A stretch of 64,000 nt of DNA from Odobenus rosmarus divergens (lineage: Eukaryota; Chordata; Mammalia; Carnivora; Odobenidae), in assembly GCF_000321225.1 (NCBI RefSeq), contig NW_004451412.1, positions 358,297 to 422,296 of the forward strand, given 5' to 3'. This document shows positions 1-11,525 of this stretch, in pieces. The number at the start of each line of letters is the position of its first letter. Position 1 is the stretch's first letter. Made by a program: the position numbers and the translations under genes. Below the pieces are notes generated by a model that did no database searches, was not told the DNA's origin, and worked only from the letters and a program-made list of their open reading frames with translations.

Positions 1-1705
1 TTAACAAGTGTTTCATATTTAGGCCCGTGTTTGCCATTTTTGGTCATCTTCATGCTTTTGTATAGATCCAGATTTCTATCTGGCGTCACTTTTCTTCTAC
101 CTAAAGAACTTCCTTTAGAATTTTTTGTGTTTTATTGTTGGTGATGAATTTCATCTCACCTTTGTTTTTGAAAGCAATTTTCACTGCATAGAAAATTCTA
201 GGTTAGCGGGATTTTTTTTTCTCTCTAAGATTTTACAAATATACTGCTGTTTTCTGGCCTTAATTGAAATCTGTCATTCTTATCTTTATTCTTCTGCATA
301 TACTATATCTTTTCTCTCTGTCTCTTTAAAGATTTTCTTCTTTTCCACTTGTTTCCAATAATTTGATTTTGTTATACCTTGGTATGGTTTTCTTTATATT
401 TCTCATGCCTGAGGATTTGTTTAGCAAAATTGGGAAAATTTTCAGCTATTATTTTTCTTTTTTTTTGCCATTATTTCTTCAAATTATTTTTCTTTCTTCT
501 CACCTTTATCTTCCCCCCCTGAGACTCCAGTTATGCTTACATTAGGCCACTTGATATAGTCCCACAGCTTAGTCAGTTCATTTCCTTCATTTCAGTAATT
601 TTGCAGTCTTTCATTTTGGAAACTTTTTATTGCTCTGCCTTCACATTTATTCATTTTTTGTTCTATATTCTCTTATCTGCTGTTAATCCCACCCAGAGTA
701 TTTTTTATCTTTAGAAGTTTGATTTGGTCTTTATATCTTTTCTTTCTTTATCATGCTCATACTTTCTTTTACCTTTTGGAATATATGGAGCATATTTTCT
801 ATATGCTCAGGTTCAAATAAACAGATTCTCAGGGTGTTAGCTGTTTTTAACACTTTTGTCTACCAAGTCTTTCATCCATGTCATTTCTGGGTCTATTTCT
901 ATTGATTGATTTTTCTTCTCATTATTGGTCATGTTTTTTGCTTATTTACATGTCTGGAAAATTTTGTGAGTTTTATTGTGAGTTTTATGTTTTTGGGTCC
1001 TGGATTTTTCTTTTTTTTTAATTCCTTGAAACAGTTTTGGATTTTGTACAGTTTTGGATGTAGTACCTGGACAACAGTTTGATCTTATGGTAAAGTTGAT
1101 GTGTTCAATTTTTTCTGTTGACCTTTGTTAAGCAAACTGATTTACAGCCTTTAGTCTAGTGCTCCATTGTTCCCAGTACTCAGGCAACACCCTTGTGAGG
1201 ATTGTACTCCTTGCCCTTATGTTAGAAACTCCTTCCATTCTGGCTGGTGGGAACATGAACTAATCATGGTCTTGTATGAACTCCACTTCTTGTGCCCTCT
1301 AATCCATGCTTTAGGTAGTTTTTTCACATGCATGTGCCAATCAGTACTCAGCTAAAGACTGAAGGATAATTCTCTGTAGATCTACAGACCTCCCTCTCTG
1401 TGTAGCCCTCTCCTTATTACTACCCCGTCCCTGAATTCCAGCTGCCTTGGTTTCCCTAAATTTCAGCTCAGTCACCAACTCAGATCACTGGACTGTACCT
1501 GGCCTCCTTCTACCTGCATTGTTGGCTATAAATTCTGCAGTCAGTAAACTGGGCTCGCCTCTTATTTCCCTTCTGTTAGGGGCCCCTGTCCTGCACTGAC
1601 TGTTATCTAGTGTATGAAAAGCATTGCTTCATATATTTTATCCAAGACTTTTTTAGTTGTCTTAAGCTGAGAAGGAAAATCTGGTCCCACATGGCCACAA
1701 TTCAG
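1..1705 (-). mobile_element. Ancient L1-type LINE relic, 5' part, antisense
   Basis: This T-rich stretch resembles the reverse complement of the 5' untranslated/early region of old mammalian L1 (L1M or HAL1-like) elements. Recognisable blocks are the 'ctccattgttcccagtactcaggcaa' type segment near 1,160-1,190, 'ccattctggctggtgggaac' near 1,234, and the 'tccaagacttttttagttgtc' block near 1,640, which would lie close to the element's 5' end. No intact frame survives; short open frames at 125-361 and 363-545 are by-products. The left boundary is outside the window. The L1 class call is moderate and the subfamily is unknown. Confidence 0.4.
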
Positions 1706-4700
1706 GTAACATTTTAAAGAATGAAAAGATGGAAACAGCTGTATTTAAAGAGTTTGTTATTTCAGATATTCTTCTTTTTGATTTAACGGTGAGGGTAACC
1801 AATTGGATAAGCTGCTTTTTCCACTGAACTTCAATGGAAAACTTTTGCATTAAGCCTACTTTAGCTGATTAAGCCTTTCCTTTGAATATATCTCTCAAAG
1901 GTTTAGACATTCTAGTCTAGGTTTAGGTGACAGTGACCCCCAGTTGTCCTATATTGGCCTTGGTGATTTTCTCTGAGATTGTGAGCTTGAGGTTTAAATC
2001 ATTGATTTAGGAGATAGGTAGCATGATGAAGGAATGATATTAAATCCCTGACACTTCAGTTCTCTGATTTTAAATTCAGACTGTTTCTATTAACCCTGTA
2101 CCAGTGACTGCGCTCAAACTCTCTGTGGGTAAAAGGACAGCTTATCATCCCTCTATCAGAAGAGTCTGAAACAGGAGATTTGAAAAGATTTGACCCTGCT
2201 TAATACTAGAAGAGATGCCTGTTCTAATTTCAAACCTTTTAACCTAGAAAACTGGAATTAACTTGTCCCTCTTTTAATCAACAAAGAAAACACATTTGAT
2301 GATTCCTGTTTCCCATCCTTTCCTGAAGAGGTCTTCCTTTTTTTTTTAGCAGCTTTCAAAAAGCTCTGATTATTTGAGCCTCCAGTAATAAGTATAACTT
2401 CAGTAGGTTTCAGAATTAGGCCAATGTATTTAATAGTTCTTCTGATGAAAGGCCTGCTAATGGCATGAAGAAAAGTGCTAGTTAAGTTGTTACAGCATCT
2501 TTTTGTCAGTGGGTCCAAATGAAGCTGGAAAAGCCATTCTCAAGTTTGTTTTCACCAAAAGGTGCTTCCATGTACTCAATTACAAGTATTTTTAAGTGAT
2601 AAAATCTCTTTTCCTCATGGTATGGGACTTGTGAAATCGCTCCAATATTTAATAATTATCATTTGTCAGAGTATTACCATTATGCCTCAGAAGCTTTCTT
2701 AGGAGCAAGAAAAAAGCCCCTTGCTTTACCTTTCTTCTTTTAGAGTCCTCTCTGTCTTTCTGCCTCCGTCTCTCAGTCTCTGTCTTTTTCATGACCACCT
2801 GGGAAAGAGCCTTGTTCATTTCATCACATCCCTAGAGGCAAGGATGTAGAGGAGAAAAGTGATCCTCTGTAAACCTTGTAACTGGAAAGCTTAGAGCACA
2901 TCCTTTGTTTTTTAACGGATAAAGAAAGACGAGGTTCTAGAAGGAAGGCTGAGGCCTTGTTTGCTCAGCTCTGCCCCGTCTCACAGCCCCACATCCCCAG
3001 CCTCCCTCGGAAGGAGCACATGGCAGTGACTGTGTGAGGAGAGGCACTTCAGCACGCCGAGACAGTTGACATGTACCTGAACATGGCTTATGTCCCTGGG
3101 GATACAGTGATGTAATTCTGTGGAAGCGGCGAAAACTGAGGTGTCTTGCATTTTTCTTTTTTTGTACAAATATAACTAATTTATATGTTAAAAAAAGGAG
3201 AAAAGTTCATAACCATCCCCACAATTTAAACTTTTCCCTTTCTTTTTATTATTTTATTTTCCTGTTCCATTTCAATATTTGCCCACCTGCATAATGAATT
3301 TGAAATACAATTCATAACATAAATAAAACTTGGTATGCAAGTTTTTAAAGCCTGCTTTACCTATTACAGATTTTGCATGCTTTCAACAATTTTTTTTGGA
3401 TTACACTACACACTTGTTTTGCCTCACTATGTGTATTTATAAAAGTATCATTACCAGAAGACACAATTAATTTTCTTTTTTGGGGGGGGAAATGTATGTT
3501 TTAACTCTGTTTAGCATTTTATGCCTCAGGTCCCTTGCCCTTTATCCTTTCTGTCCACAGATACTCTCCAGAGTTCATTTTAACTGAGATCTAGAAGGGC
3601 TAGAAGTCTCTCAGGCACTGTCACTATGCATCAAATTTACCTTGTTCTTTAGCCTTTGCTCTGGATTATTGCTGAGACTGCAAATGATTCTGTGTGAATT
3701 TAAGAAGCTGTGTTGGCTAATACATACTGCTTAGTTATTAGCATGCTCTTTTTAGTGTCCCATGCACCATCTACTGTAGTTTCCCTTTGCTATTTGTGTT
3801 TTTTAATAATCTCTGAAGCATGCGTATATACATCAGTAAAAAAAGAGAAAAATCTTTCCTTTATGAGTGTGATTGATGGAACTTCTCTCATCTATTGAAT
3901 TTCTATATTTCTTATTCCTAATAATATTTTATTAGACATAAATGTTCCTATATTATATAACTGCTGGGCACACAAACATTCCTATTCTCTGAAAATGTGT
4001 ATTTATAGTCCCAGATAATGAAAGATAAATAAAAAACAATCCTGCACAGCCTAGTTAGCATTTCAAAGGGCTAGATCTCTGAAACATCCCATTTCCTCCC
4101 TGTCAGCTCTCATCTTCTTTTTTATCCCATCCACATTAAGTCCCTTCTAACGGCCACTGTCTTGGCAATATCCTTGCTCTACCATAATGCACGCCCAGTT
4201 AAAAACTAAACCCTGGACAAATTTCAACTATTTGCTTTTCTTCATGCGTGTTCCCAGGCTGCTGAATTCATCTGGAAAACAAAAAGTCATACAACCAAGC
4301 ATGAATGAATGAATGAATGAGAGAAAAGTACTGCTCACTGGTATATAAAAAGTTAGGGTGGCACAGAATAATTGTTCTAGAAGTCAGAGAAAGAGGAGAT
4401 CATGGTGGATTGGGATAATCAGAGAAAGGATGAGGTTTAACTTTTCTTCAGTTTTCTGCCATTACTTCTGGTAGCTGCTACCAAGTGGGATTTTATGAAG
4501 AACCAAACCCAGACATTTAATGATAAAATTCAAATTGCTTAAACCCTACATACCAGAGATAAATGCCAGATTTTTTGTTTTCCACCAAAGAAACAAAAGA
4601 CTGACTTGACTTAAAGTTTACGTTGGTAGTAATGAGAGACTGGAAGATAAATTTGGGCCAGTTGATGGAAAGGAAGGTTTTGAAATACTAGACAGAGGAT

Positions 4701-4786
4701 TTTAAAACATTGGAAATATTCTCTTGTAGTTACCTGTCATCCAACAGTGATTTACCTGTCACTAAATCTTTCAAGAAGATACTCCA
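1706..4786. other. Unassigned AT-rich sequence, no gene seen
   Basis: No convincing exon, RNA gene or young repeat is visible. The stretch is AT-rich with scattered poly-T runs (for example 2,339-2,348). Part of 3,180-3,470 has the texture of very old L1 3' sequence but could not be assigned. A small tetranucleotide repeat lies at 4,301-4,320. Open frames here are under 90 codons, lack splice or start context, and are treated as chance. Confidence 0.5.
4301..4320. repeat. (ATGA)5 microsatellite
   Basis: Five perfect tandem copies of ATGA are seen directly, followed by an imperfect GAGA continuation. Confidence 0.85.
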
Positions 4787-4974
4787 GGGACGCCTGGGTG
4801 GCTCAGTCAGTTAAGCATCTGCCTTCAGCTCAGGTCATGACCCCGGGATCCTGGGATCATGCTGCATCAGGCTCCCTGCTCAGGCGGGGGAGTCCGCTTC
4901 TCCCTCTCCCTCTGCTGTGCTCTCTCTTTCTTTGTCAGGTAAATAAATAAAATCTTAAAAAAAATTTAAAAAAA
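4787..4974 (+). mobile_element. Can-SINE (SINEC), sense
   Basis: The copy starts with GGGACGCCTGGGTGGCTCAG, which is the tRNA-derived head carrying the box A-like segment. It then has the AGGTCATGACCCCGGGATCC middle, a CT-rich region and an AATAAATAAAATC A-rich tail. It is full length for this family. No clean TSD was found. Confidence 0.93.
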
Positions 4975-5029
4975 GAGTCCCTTAAAGACAATTCTTTGAC
5001 ACTTTTGATATTTTACGAGTTTCAAGTTC

Positions 5030-5480
5030 TCTTGTTTTGAACAAGTTTGCCTTAATGCCCTTCACTAATTACTTAAAGTAATAGATATTCATTGAAAAAA
5101 ATCAGAGTCTAAGAAAAATTTTAAAGAATAAAATAAAAATCATCCAATTTCCTATACCCAGAAATAGCCATTATTAATATTCTATTGTCTATGTAAAATT
5201 TTTACAACAAAGGGATTATGCTACACAGATTATTTCTTCAGCCCTTTTTCTTTTTTAAATATCATTAGTGTTCTTCCATATAAAAAGATATAGATCTATA
5301 TTATGGTATTTAAGGGCTAGATACTATTTTATTACATGGGTATGCTATAATTTAATTAATCACTTCTCTAATGATGGCATTTGTGGTTCATTCTATTTCT
5401 TCATCTTTATTTTTTTTGTGGAAATATTTCCAGGATGCCCTTCTGAAAATTCATACCATTTTGAACTCTTGACCTTGTAA
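5030..5480 (-). mobile_element. L1M-type 3' UTR relic, antisense
   Basis: The order of motifs matches the reverse complement of old L1M 3' regions: 'ctatacccagaaatagccattattaatatt' near 5,153, a 'ggtatttaagggctagatactattttatta' block near 5,305, and 'aattaatcacttctctaatgatggcatttgtgg' near 5,352. It is heavily diverged, so the subfamily and exact ends are uncertain. Confidence 0.5.
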
Positions 5481-6105
5481 GAAAAATATCCATTTCCCCA
5501 TATCCTTGAGAAATCTGGGGATAATCAAATCTTTTCCTAATTTACCTTTTTTTTAAAAAAAAAAACCAAAACTTTTATGCTAGGTATTTTATGTTAGTTG
5601 GAATTGGAATTTTTATGTAATTCTCTCTACTAGTCTTGTCTCTCATGATTTTGGCTTTGTTTTCATGCTTATAAAAGCCTACTTTTTTCAGCATTGTAAC
5701 ATTTTCTTTTAGTATTGTAATGAGCTTTTAAAATATTTATTCTTTTTAAAAAAAATTTGCTCTTTTAATCTACTTGTATATAAGAACTCATAAAGTAGTC
5801 ACCTTAGTTTTTCCCAAATGTTTACTTGGTTGTCAGAAGGAAATTTATTCAACAATACATTTCTTTCCATGTTAATTTAAAAGTCCAAATGTTACCTGTA
5901 CTAAATTCTAGTAAATTCAGATCTATTCATGTATTTTCTAGTCTGTCCCCATGATTATTTTTGGATATTCCTCTTCTGGTAGCACATTATTGAAATTTCA
6001 GTGTTATATTCCATTTACCATCTGGTAAAGCAAGCCACTTTTCGTCGATTTTCGCAATTTCTTTCTTACATATTGTCAATTGCTTATTTTATTAGAGGAA
6101 TATCA

Positions 6106-6297
6106 GGGGGTGCCTAGGTGGCTCAGTCGGTTAAACATCTGCCTTCAGTTCAGGTCATGATCTCAGGGTCTTGGGATCGAGCCCCACCCCTGCTCAGCGG
6201 GGGATCTGCTTCTCCCTCGCCCTTTGCCCCTCCCCCAGCTCATGCTCTCTCTCTCTCTCTCTCTCTCAAGAAAATAAATAAAAGTCTTAAAAAAAAA
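6106..6297 (+). mobile_element. Can-SINE, sense
   Basis: The head GGGGGTGCCTAGGTGGCTCAG, a (CT)n run at about 6,245-6,268 and an A-rich tail are present. A short direct repeat GAATATCA flanks it (about 6,098 and 6,300), consistent with a TSD in the surrounding L1 relic. Confidence 0.94.
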
Positions 6298-6834
6298 GAA
6301 GAATATCAGATTATAAAATCCAATTCCAGACATAAAAATTTCATTGACTTGGTTGGACTTGAGTTAGAGGTTACTTGGGGAAATTTTTTCATTTAAGTTC
6401 TGTATTTTTTTGTTAAGTTTATTTTCAGGAGTTTTATATATATATTTTTTCATGAATGGTACCCTTTTTTTTTTATATTTTCTAACTAGTTTATGTAACT
6501 GAAAACTTATTAAAATATGCAGTTAGTCCTAAGTAGTATCAAGGCAGATAACCATAAGCTGAAATAATTATAATTTTTGTTTCTTTTCCCAATATTTTTA
6601 CTGTATCTTTCTTTTTTGTCTTACTGCCTTTCAACTAAAATGTACAAAACAGTGAGAGCGGTTTTCACAGGCCTCCTGTCTCATTTGTTTTTGTCTCTGT
6701 TGATTCACCACTAAGGTTGAATTTTCTGTTCTTTTATAATAAATTCTTTATATAGCGTTAAATATCTTTCTATTTTAAATTTACTGAGTCGGTTCATCAT
6801 GATGAATTTTGAAGTGTATCAAATATTCTTTATC

Positions 6835-7029
6835 GGGGTGCCTGGGTGGCTCAGTTGGTTAAGCGTCTGCCTTCCGCTCAGGTCATGATCCCAGGGTCCT
6901 GGGATCTAGCCCCGCATCATGCTCCTTGCTCAGCAGGAAGGCTGCTTCTCCCTCTCCCACTCCCCCTCTGCTTGTGTTCCTTCTCTTGCTGTGTCTCTGT
7001 CAAATAAATAAATAAAATCTGAAAAAAAT
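6835..7029 (+). mobile_element. Can-SINE, sense, 12-bp TSD
   Basis: The full family structure from GGGGTGCCTGGGTGG to the A-rich tail is present. A perfect TSD ATATTCTTTATC is seen at 6,823-6,834 and 7,030-7,041. It is inserted in the antisense L1 ORF2 relic. Confidence 0.96.
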
Positions 7030-7259
7030 ATATTCTTTATCATCTATCAAAATGATTATATAATTTTTCTTTTCAGGTTTCCTAATGCTGAGTCATCCTT
7101 GCAGTCTTAGAGTAAACCTATCTTGACCATGATGTATTATTATTAGACTGCTGGATTTGCTTCACTAGCATTCTAATTCAGATTTTACATCTATACTCAT
7201 AGATGAGATTAACCTACAGTTTTATTGTGGGTGCTATCTTTTTTATCTTTGGTGTCAAT

Positions 7260-8000
7260 GTTAAACTTCATTTATTCTTTTAATAAACTTATATTGAACT
7301 TCTGTTATGTGCCTGGACTCTTGTTAGGTACTGGGGATTAAATGGTGAACAGGATGATAAAATCTCTGCCATCTTGGAGTTTGTAGTCTGTTGAAGGATG
7401 GAGAGGAAATTAAAAGTCAGTGTTGTAAATGCTGCAATAAGGAAAGTACATAGCCTATGGGAAAAAATAGGAGGAGCCTCTGTTTCAGATATGGAGAAAT
7501 CAGAAAATGCTTTCCAGAGGAAGTGGCACTTAAACTAACATTTGTGTAAGAATGTCCACTCAAAAGAGGTACTGGGGGGTGGAGAGGAGAGTGTCCTTGG
7601 GAGATGGAAGAGCTTGTGGAAAGACCTGAAAGTGAGCACATGGCGCTTCTGAGAAAAGGAAAAATGTTCAGTAGGACTGGAGCAAGAGTGGGAGAAGGGG
7701 AGAGTTGAGAGATGAGGCTAGAGTGCTTCCCAGAGGCCAGAACTCGCAGAGCCTTTTAGAAAATGTCCAGAGGTTTGGACTTTCTTCTTGAGATTAACAG
7801 GGACCCACCGAAGGATTTTAGGCAGAGAAGTGACATGATCAGATTCCTTTATTAGAGGCATCTCACTTGTTGGCTAAATAGGGAAGCAAGAATGGAGCCA
7901 GACCGGTTGGAAGGTCACTGTGGTAATCCTAGAGAGGGATAACAGTGGTGAGAACCAGAGTAACTGGATGCCAGAGGAGTAGAAAGCTCTTCTGTTCTAA
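7260..8000 (-). mobile_element. LINE2 (L2) fragment, antisense
   Basis: The sequence reads as the reverse complement of the L2 3' half. It starts near the 'ttatgtgcctggactcttgttaggtactgggga' block (about 7,299) and continues through 'aagtgacatgatcagattcc' (about 7,830). It closes with a 'ggtcactgtggtaatcctagagagg' block near 7,913. It is flanked on both sides by antisense L1 ORF2 sequence. Confidence 0.75.
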
Positions 8001-8450
8001 GAAGATGTAATAGATTTTGATTGTACTTGGGCCACAGCCTATAAATGGGGTTTAAATCATATATTTTTGTATTTCTTTCATGGTTATTAGATTATTCCTT
8101 TTTCTACTTCTTTCTGAGTAAATTTTGGTAATGCATATTTTTCTTAAAAATCATCCATTTTGTGTATATTTTCAAAAATTTAAATACAAAGCTTATATAC
8201 AATTCTCTTACCATTTTAACCTCATCCATATATGTTATATCCCGTTTCTCATTCCAGATGTTTCATATTCATATTTTCTCATTTAGTTTGGTTATACACA
8301 CCAGAGATTGACCTGTGTCAGCCAAGTGGGTATTCCATGGAACATTATTACAAAGAATGCTCACAAGTAAGTCTTCATGCCTAAGTATGTTTGTGAGACT
8401 GGATCATACTACTTAAAACAGTTTACAGGCTTTGGGACTTTTCAGTCTTT

Positions 8451-8624
8451 AAGATTTATTTATTTGAGGGGGTTGGCAGAGGAAGAGGGACAGAGAGATA
8501 CCTCAAGCAGGCTCTCCATTGAGCACAGAACCCAGTGTGGGGCTCAATCCCAGGACCCTGAGATCATGACCTGAGCCAAAATCAGGAGTGGGCTGTTCAA
8601 CTGACTGAGTCACCCAGGTGCCCC
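8451..8624 (-). mobile_element. Can-SINE, antisense (cluster copy 1)
   Basis: In antisense it begins AAGATTTATTTATTTGA and ends GAGTCACCCAGGTGCCCC. It is directly followed by a copy of its left flank, GGACTTTTCAGT, so it has a TSD. Its right flank is the target of the next SINE. Confidence 0.94.
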
Positions 8625-8637
8625 AGGACTTTTCAGT

Positions 8638-8839
8638 ATTTTTTTTTTAAAGATTTTATTTATTTATTTGACAGAGAGAGAGACACAGCGAGAGAGGGAA
8701 CACAAGCAGGGGGAGTGGGAGAGGGAGAAGCAGGCTTCCTGCTGAGCAGGGAGCCCAATGCGGGGCTCAATTCTAGAACCCTGGGATCATGACCTGAGCC
8801 GAAGGCAGATGCTTAACGACTGAACCACCCAGGCGCCCC
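8638..8839 (-). mobile_element. Can-SINE, antisense (cluster copy 2)
   Basis: It has a poly-T start, the ATTTGACAGAGAGAGAGACA variant, and ends CCACCCAGGCGCCCC. The same flank GGACTTTTCAGT occurs before the first SINE, between the two, and after this one (about 8,436, 8,626 and 8,839). This shows two insertions at one target. Confidence 0.96.
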
Positions 8840-8893
8840 GGACTTTTCAGTCTTTAATAAACTAATGTGCATTATGAATTCTTAAGTGGAAGA

Positions 8894-9111
8894 TTTTTTT
8901 TTAAAAGATTTATTTATTTTTTTTTTTTGAGAGAGAGAGAGAGGGAGAGTGCAAGTGAGGAGAGGGGTAGAGGGAAAGAATCTCAAGCAGACTCCCCAGT
9001 GAGTGTAGAGTCTGGCTTGGGGCTCGGCTCTATCTCACAAACCTTGAAATCCATGACCTGAGCTGAAATCAAGAGTTGGAGTCTCAACTGAGTGAGCCAC
9101 CCAGGTGCCCC
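8894..9111 (-). mobile_element. Can-SINE, antisense (cluster copy 3)
   Basis: It is an older-looking variant with the GTGCAAGTGAGGAGAGGGG type body, ending CCACCCAGGTGCCCC. The TSD TTAAGTGGAAGATTT is seen at about 8,882 and 9,113. Confidence 0.95.
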
Positions 9112-9904
9112 ATTAAGTGGAAGATTTAGTGTGCAGTGTTTTTCAAACGTTTTTTGCCACAAAAGGTTTTTCTCCCCACAGTGCACTTATCAGTATCTCC
9201 TAGAATGACTATTCAGTGGAATACTTCGATGATTTCAAAGAACCAGCTCTTAGTTTTATTTATTAATTCTATCTTTATTTTCTAAATCATTAATGTAAGC
9301 TTTTTTATTGATTATTTTTCTCTTCTTTTGATTTATTTTGTTACTCTTTTTCTAGTTTCCCTAGAGTTAACTGCTTAGCTTATTCATTAGCAGCTTTCAA
9401 GGTTATTTTAAGAACATTTTAAAGCTATTAATTTTCCTCTGCAACGTAGCTGTGATTGTATCCTATAGATTCTAGTATGAACCCTCTATTGTTAATTTCT
9501 GAATAATGTGTAATTTCAGGTTTGATTTGTGTTTTGACCCAAGAATTATTCAAAATAGTGCTTTTAAATATCCAGTGATTCATTAGACTTTGCTTGTGAT
9601 TTTAGTTTATAGTTGATTAGATATAAATGTATTCAATATTTTATTATTCTTTTGTAATAAGCATGATCAGAGAATATTTTATCTAATTGTAATATTGCCT
9701 CTCTTAGTTTTCTTTTTGCATTTTTCTGATATATATTTTGCCCAGACCTTTTTTTTTCAAAATTTCTTTGTGATTTTTCTCTCATGTATTTCTTTACCCT
9801 GATACATGATAAAATTTTTTAACCCACGCTGAGGGTCCTGCTCTTTTAATAGAGGAACTTAATCCATTTACATATATGTTGCAATGATATATTTGTTTTT
9901 TTAT

Positions 9905-11095
9905 CAGCTTTATTGAGATATCATTCACACATATAATTAACTCAAAGTTTATAATTCAATGATTTTTAGTATACTCACAGAATTTTGCAACCATTATCAC
10001 AATTTTAGAACATTTCATCACCCTGAAAAGAAACCCTGTACCCACTAGCAGTCATTTTCTTTTTTCCCTCAACATCCCCTCTTATCCCTAGTTCTAGGCA
10101 ACTACTACTCTACTTGCTGTCTGTACAGATTTGCCTATTCTGGGCATCTTATATAAATGGGATCATATAATGGCTGGCTTATTTCACTTAGCATAACGTT
10201 TTCAAGCTTAATCCATATTGTAGTATGTATCAATACTTTATTCCTTTTTATTCCCAAACAATATTCCATTATATGGCTATTTCATATGTCATTTATCCAT
10301 TCATCAGGGGATAGACATTTGGGTTGTTTCAACTTTTTGGCTATTTTAAACAATACTACATGAACATCCATGTACATCCTTTTGTGTGGACATGCACTTT
10401 CATTTCTTTTATATACCTAGGAGTGAAATTGCTGGGTCATATGGTAACTCTGCGTTTAACTTTTTGAGGAAATCACAGACTGTTTTTTAAAGTGGCTACA
10501 CCATTTTACAGTCCCACCACCAGTGAATGAAGGTTTTAACTTCTCCACATCCTCATAAACTCTCCTTATTGCAAGTCTTTTTTATTATAGCCATTTGGTA
10601 TGGCCTGAATTGTGTACCCACCCCTGCAAATTCATATGTTGAAGCCATAGCCCCTCATTGTGACTGTATTTGGAGATAGGTCCTTTAAAGAGATAATTAA
10701 GGTTAAATGAGATCACGAAGATGGGGTCATTACCCAGTTGGACTGGTGTCCTTATAAGAAGAGGAAAAGAAACCTGGGGTGCACATTCACAGAAAAAGAC
10801 CATGTAAGGTGACAGCAAGAAGGTGACCATCTGTAAGCCAAAGACAGAGCCTCAGGAGAAACTGTGCCTGCCCCAACACCTTGATCTTAGACTTCCAGCC
10901 TCTAGAACTGTGAGAAAATAAAGTTCTGTTGTTTAGGCACCTCCAGTCTGTGGTATTTTGTTATGGCAACCCTAGCAAACTAATATACCACCCTGGGTGG
11001 TGAGAAGTGATATCTCATTGGGCTTTTGGTTTACATTTCCCTAACGACTAATGATACTGAGCATCCTTTTATATTTGTCATTATCCCTTGCATAT
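9905..11095 (-). mobile_element. L1M 3' UTR and ORF2 C-terminal region, antisense, split by an LTR
   Basis: The motif order is that of reversed old L1M: 'gctttattgagatatcattc' (about 9,908), 'cagaattttgcaaccattatcac' (about 9,978), 'tttcacttagcataacgtt' (about 10,182) and 'cctaggagtgaaattgctgggtcatatgg' (about 10,418). It resumes after the LTR with 'gagaagtgatatctcattggg' at about 11,002 and 'catttccctaacgactaatga' at about 11,034. It is decayed and non-coding. The LTR insertion at 10,596-10,987 shows the L1 was there first. Confidence 0.85.
10596..10987 (+). mobile_element. Solo MaLR-type LTR (MLT1/MST-like), sense
   Basis: The sequence follows the MaLR LTR pattern. It has a TGGTATGGCCTGAATTGTG start, 'aattcatatgttgaagccat' (about 10,629), 'ggtgtccttataagaagagg' (about 10,745) and 'tagaactgtgagaaaataaag' (about 10,902). 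It closes with the 'ggtattttgttatggcaaccc' segment near 10,951. The AATAAA at 10,917-10,922 would be the LTR polyadenylation signal. No internal retroviral region is present. A degenerate 5-bp TSD is possible (CCATT/CCACC). Confidence 0.85.
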
Positions 11096-11512
11096 TTTAC
11101 GTCTTCTATTTATTAGGATTTAATGTCATTCCTATGTTTTCCTTCCTATCATTTGCTCAGTTGATTAGGTTCATAAGTTAAATATCCTATTTCAATTGTA
11201 GTAATGTTTATCCTTAGATTTTATAAATGTATTTAAACTTATTTTTGTCCATGGCAAAAATGAAACAGTGAGATCCTTAGCAATCTTTCTCTCCTCTTCA
11301 ATACCACAGCTGCCAGCTCTCCTTCCTGTTCACTTGGCAGTGTTGCTAGCTGATCTCAACTCAATTTTCTATGTCCTAAAACTGATTAGAGTTATGTAGG
11401 AGATGATCCCATCGGTGGATTGTACTACGAATTTGGTAGAAAACTTCTAGCTTTTAGAGAGGAAATACACAATTTTCACAAATCCTACAGCTTGAGATTG
11501 GTAAATCTTTTT
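11096..11512. other. Unassigned AT-rich spacer
   Basis: No gene or clear repeat is seen; the left part may be further decayed L1. Nothing resembles an exon. Confidence 0.4.
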
Positions 11513-11525
11513 TACTAATACTTTT

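Larger units (their letters stand above)
5560..7255 (-). mobile_element. L1 ORF2-derived relic, antisense, split by two SINEs
   Basis: Excluding the SINEs at 6,106-6,297 and 6,835-7,029, the sequence follows the reverse complement of L1 ORF2. The block at 6,390-6,470 (TTAAGTTTATTTTCAGGAGT type) and the block at 7,080-7,200 (rear of the reverse transcriptase region, 'tgctggatttgcttcactag') are the clearest. The frame is fully destroyed. It ends abruptly against an L2 copy at about 7,260. Confidence 0.55.
8040..9900 (-). mobile_element. L1 ORF2-derived relic, antisense, split by three SINEs
   Basis: Outside the SINEs this matches the reverse complement of L1 ORF2 upstream of the reverse transcriptase core. 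Examples are 'ctgagtaaattttggtaatg' near 8,113, 'tttcaaagaaccagctcttag' near 9,233, 'ttttgacccaagaattattc' near 9,532 and 'catgatcagagaatattttatc' near 9,662. It may be the continuation of the relic at 5,560-7,255, with about 200-250 bp of L1 missing where the L2 sits. The frame is destroyed. Confidence 0.55.

Noticed and set aside
4301..4320. Possible regulatory ATGA repeat
   Set aside because: It is a plain microsatellite; nothing links it to a gene.
6118..6396. Protein-like frames such as MAQSVKHLPS at many places (also 4,747; 19,389; 27,241; 43,785; 49,142)
   Set aside because: They recur because they translate the head of the Can-SINE, which is not a coding sequence.
8436..8851. Spaced repeats resembling a CRISPR-like array (repeated flank with about 190-bp spacers)
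   Set aside because: The repeated unit is a TSD around SINEs in a mammalian genome.
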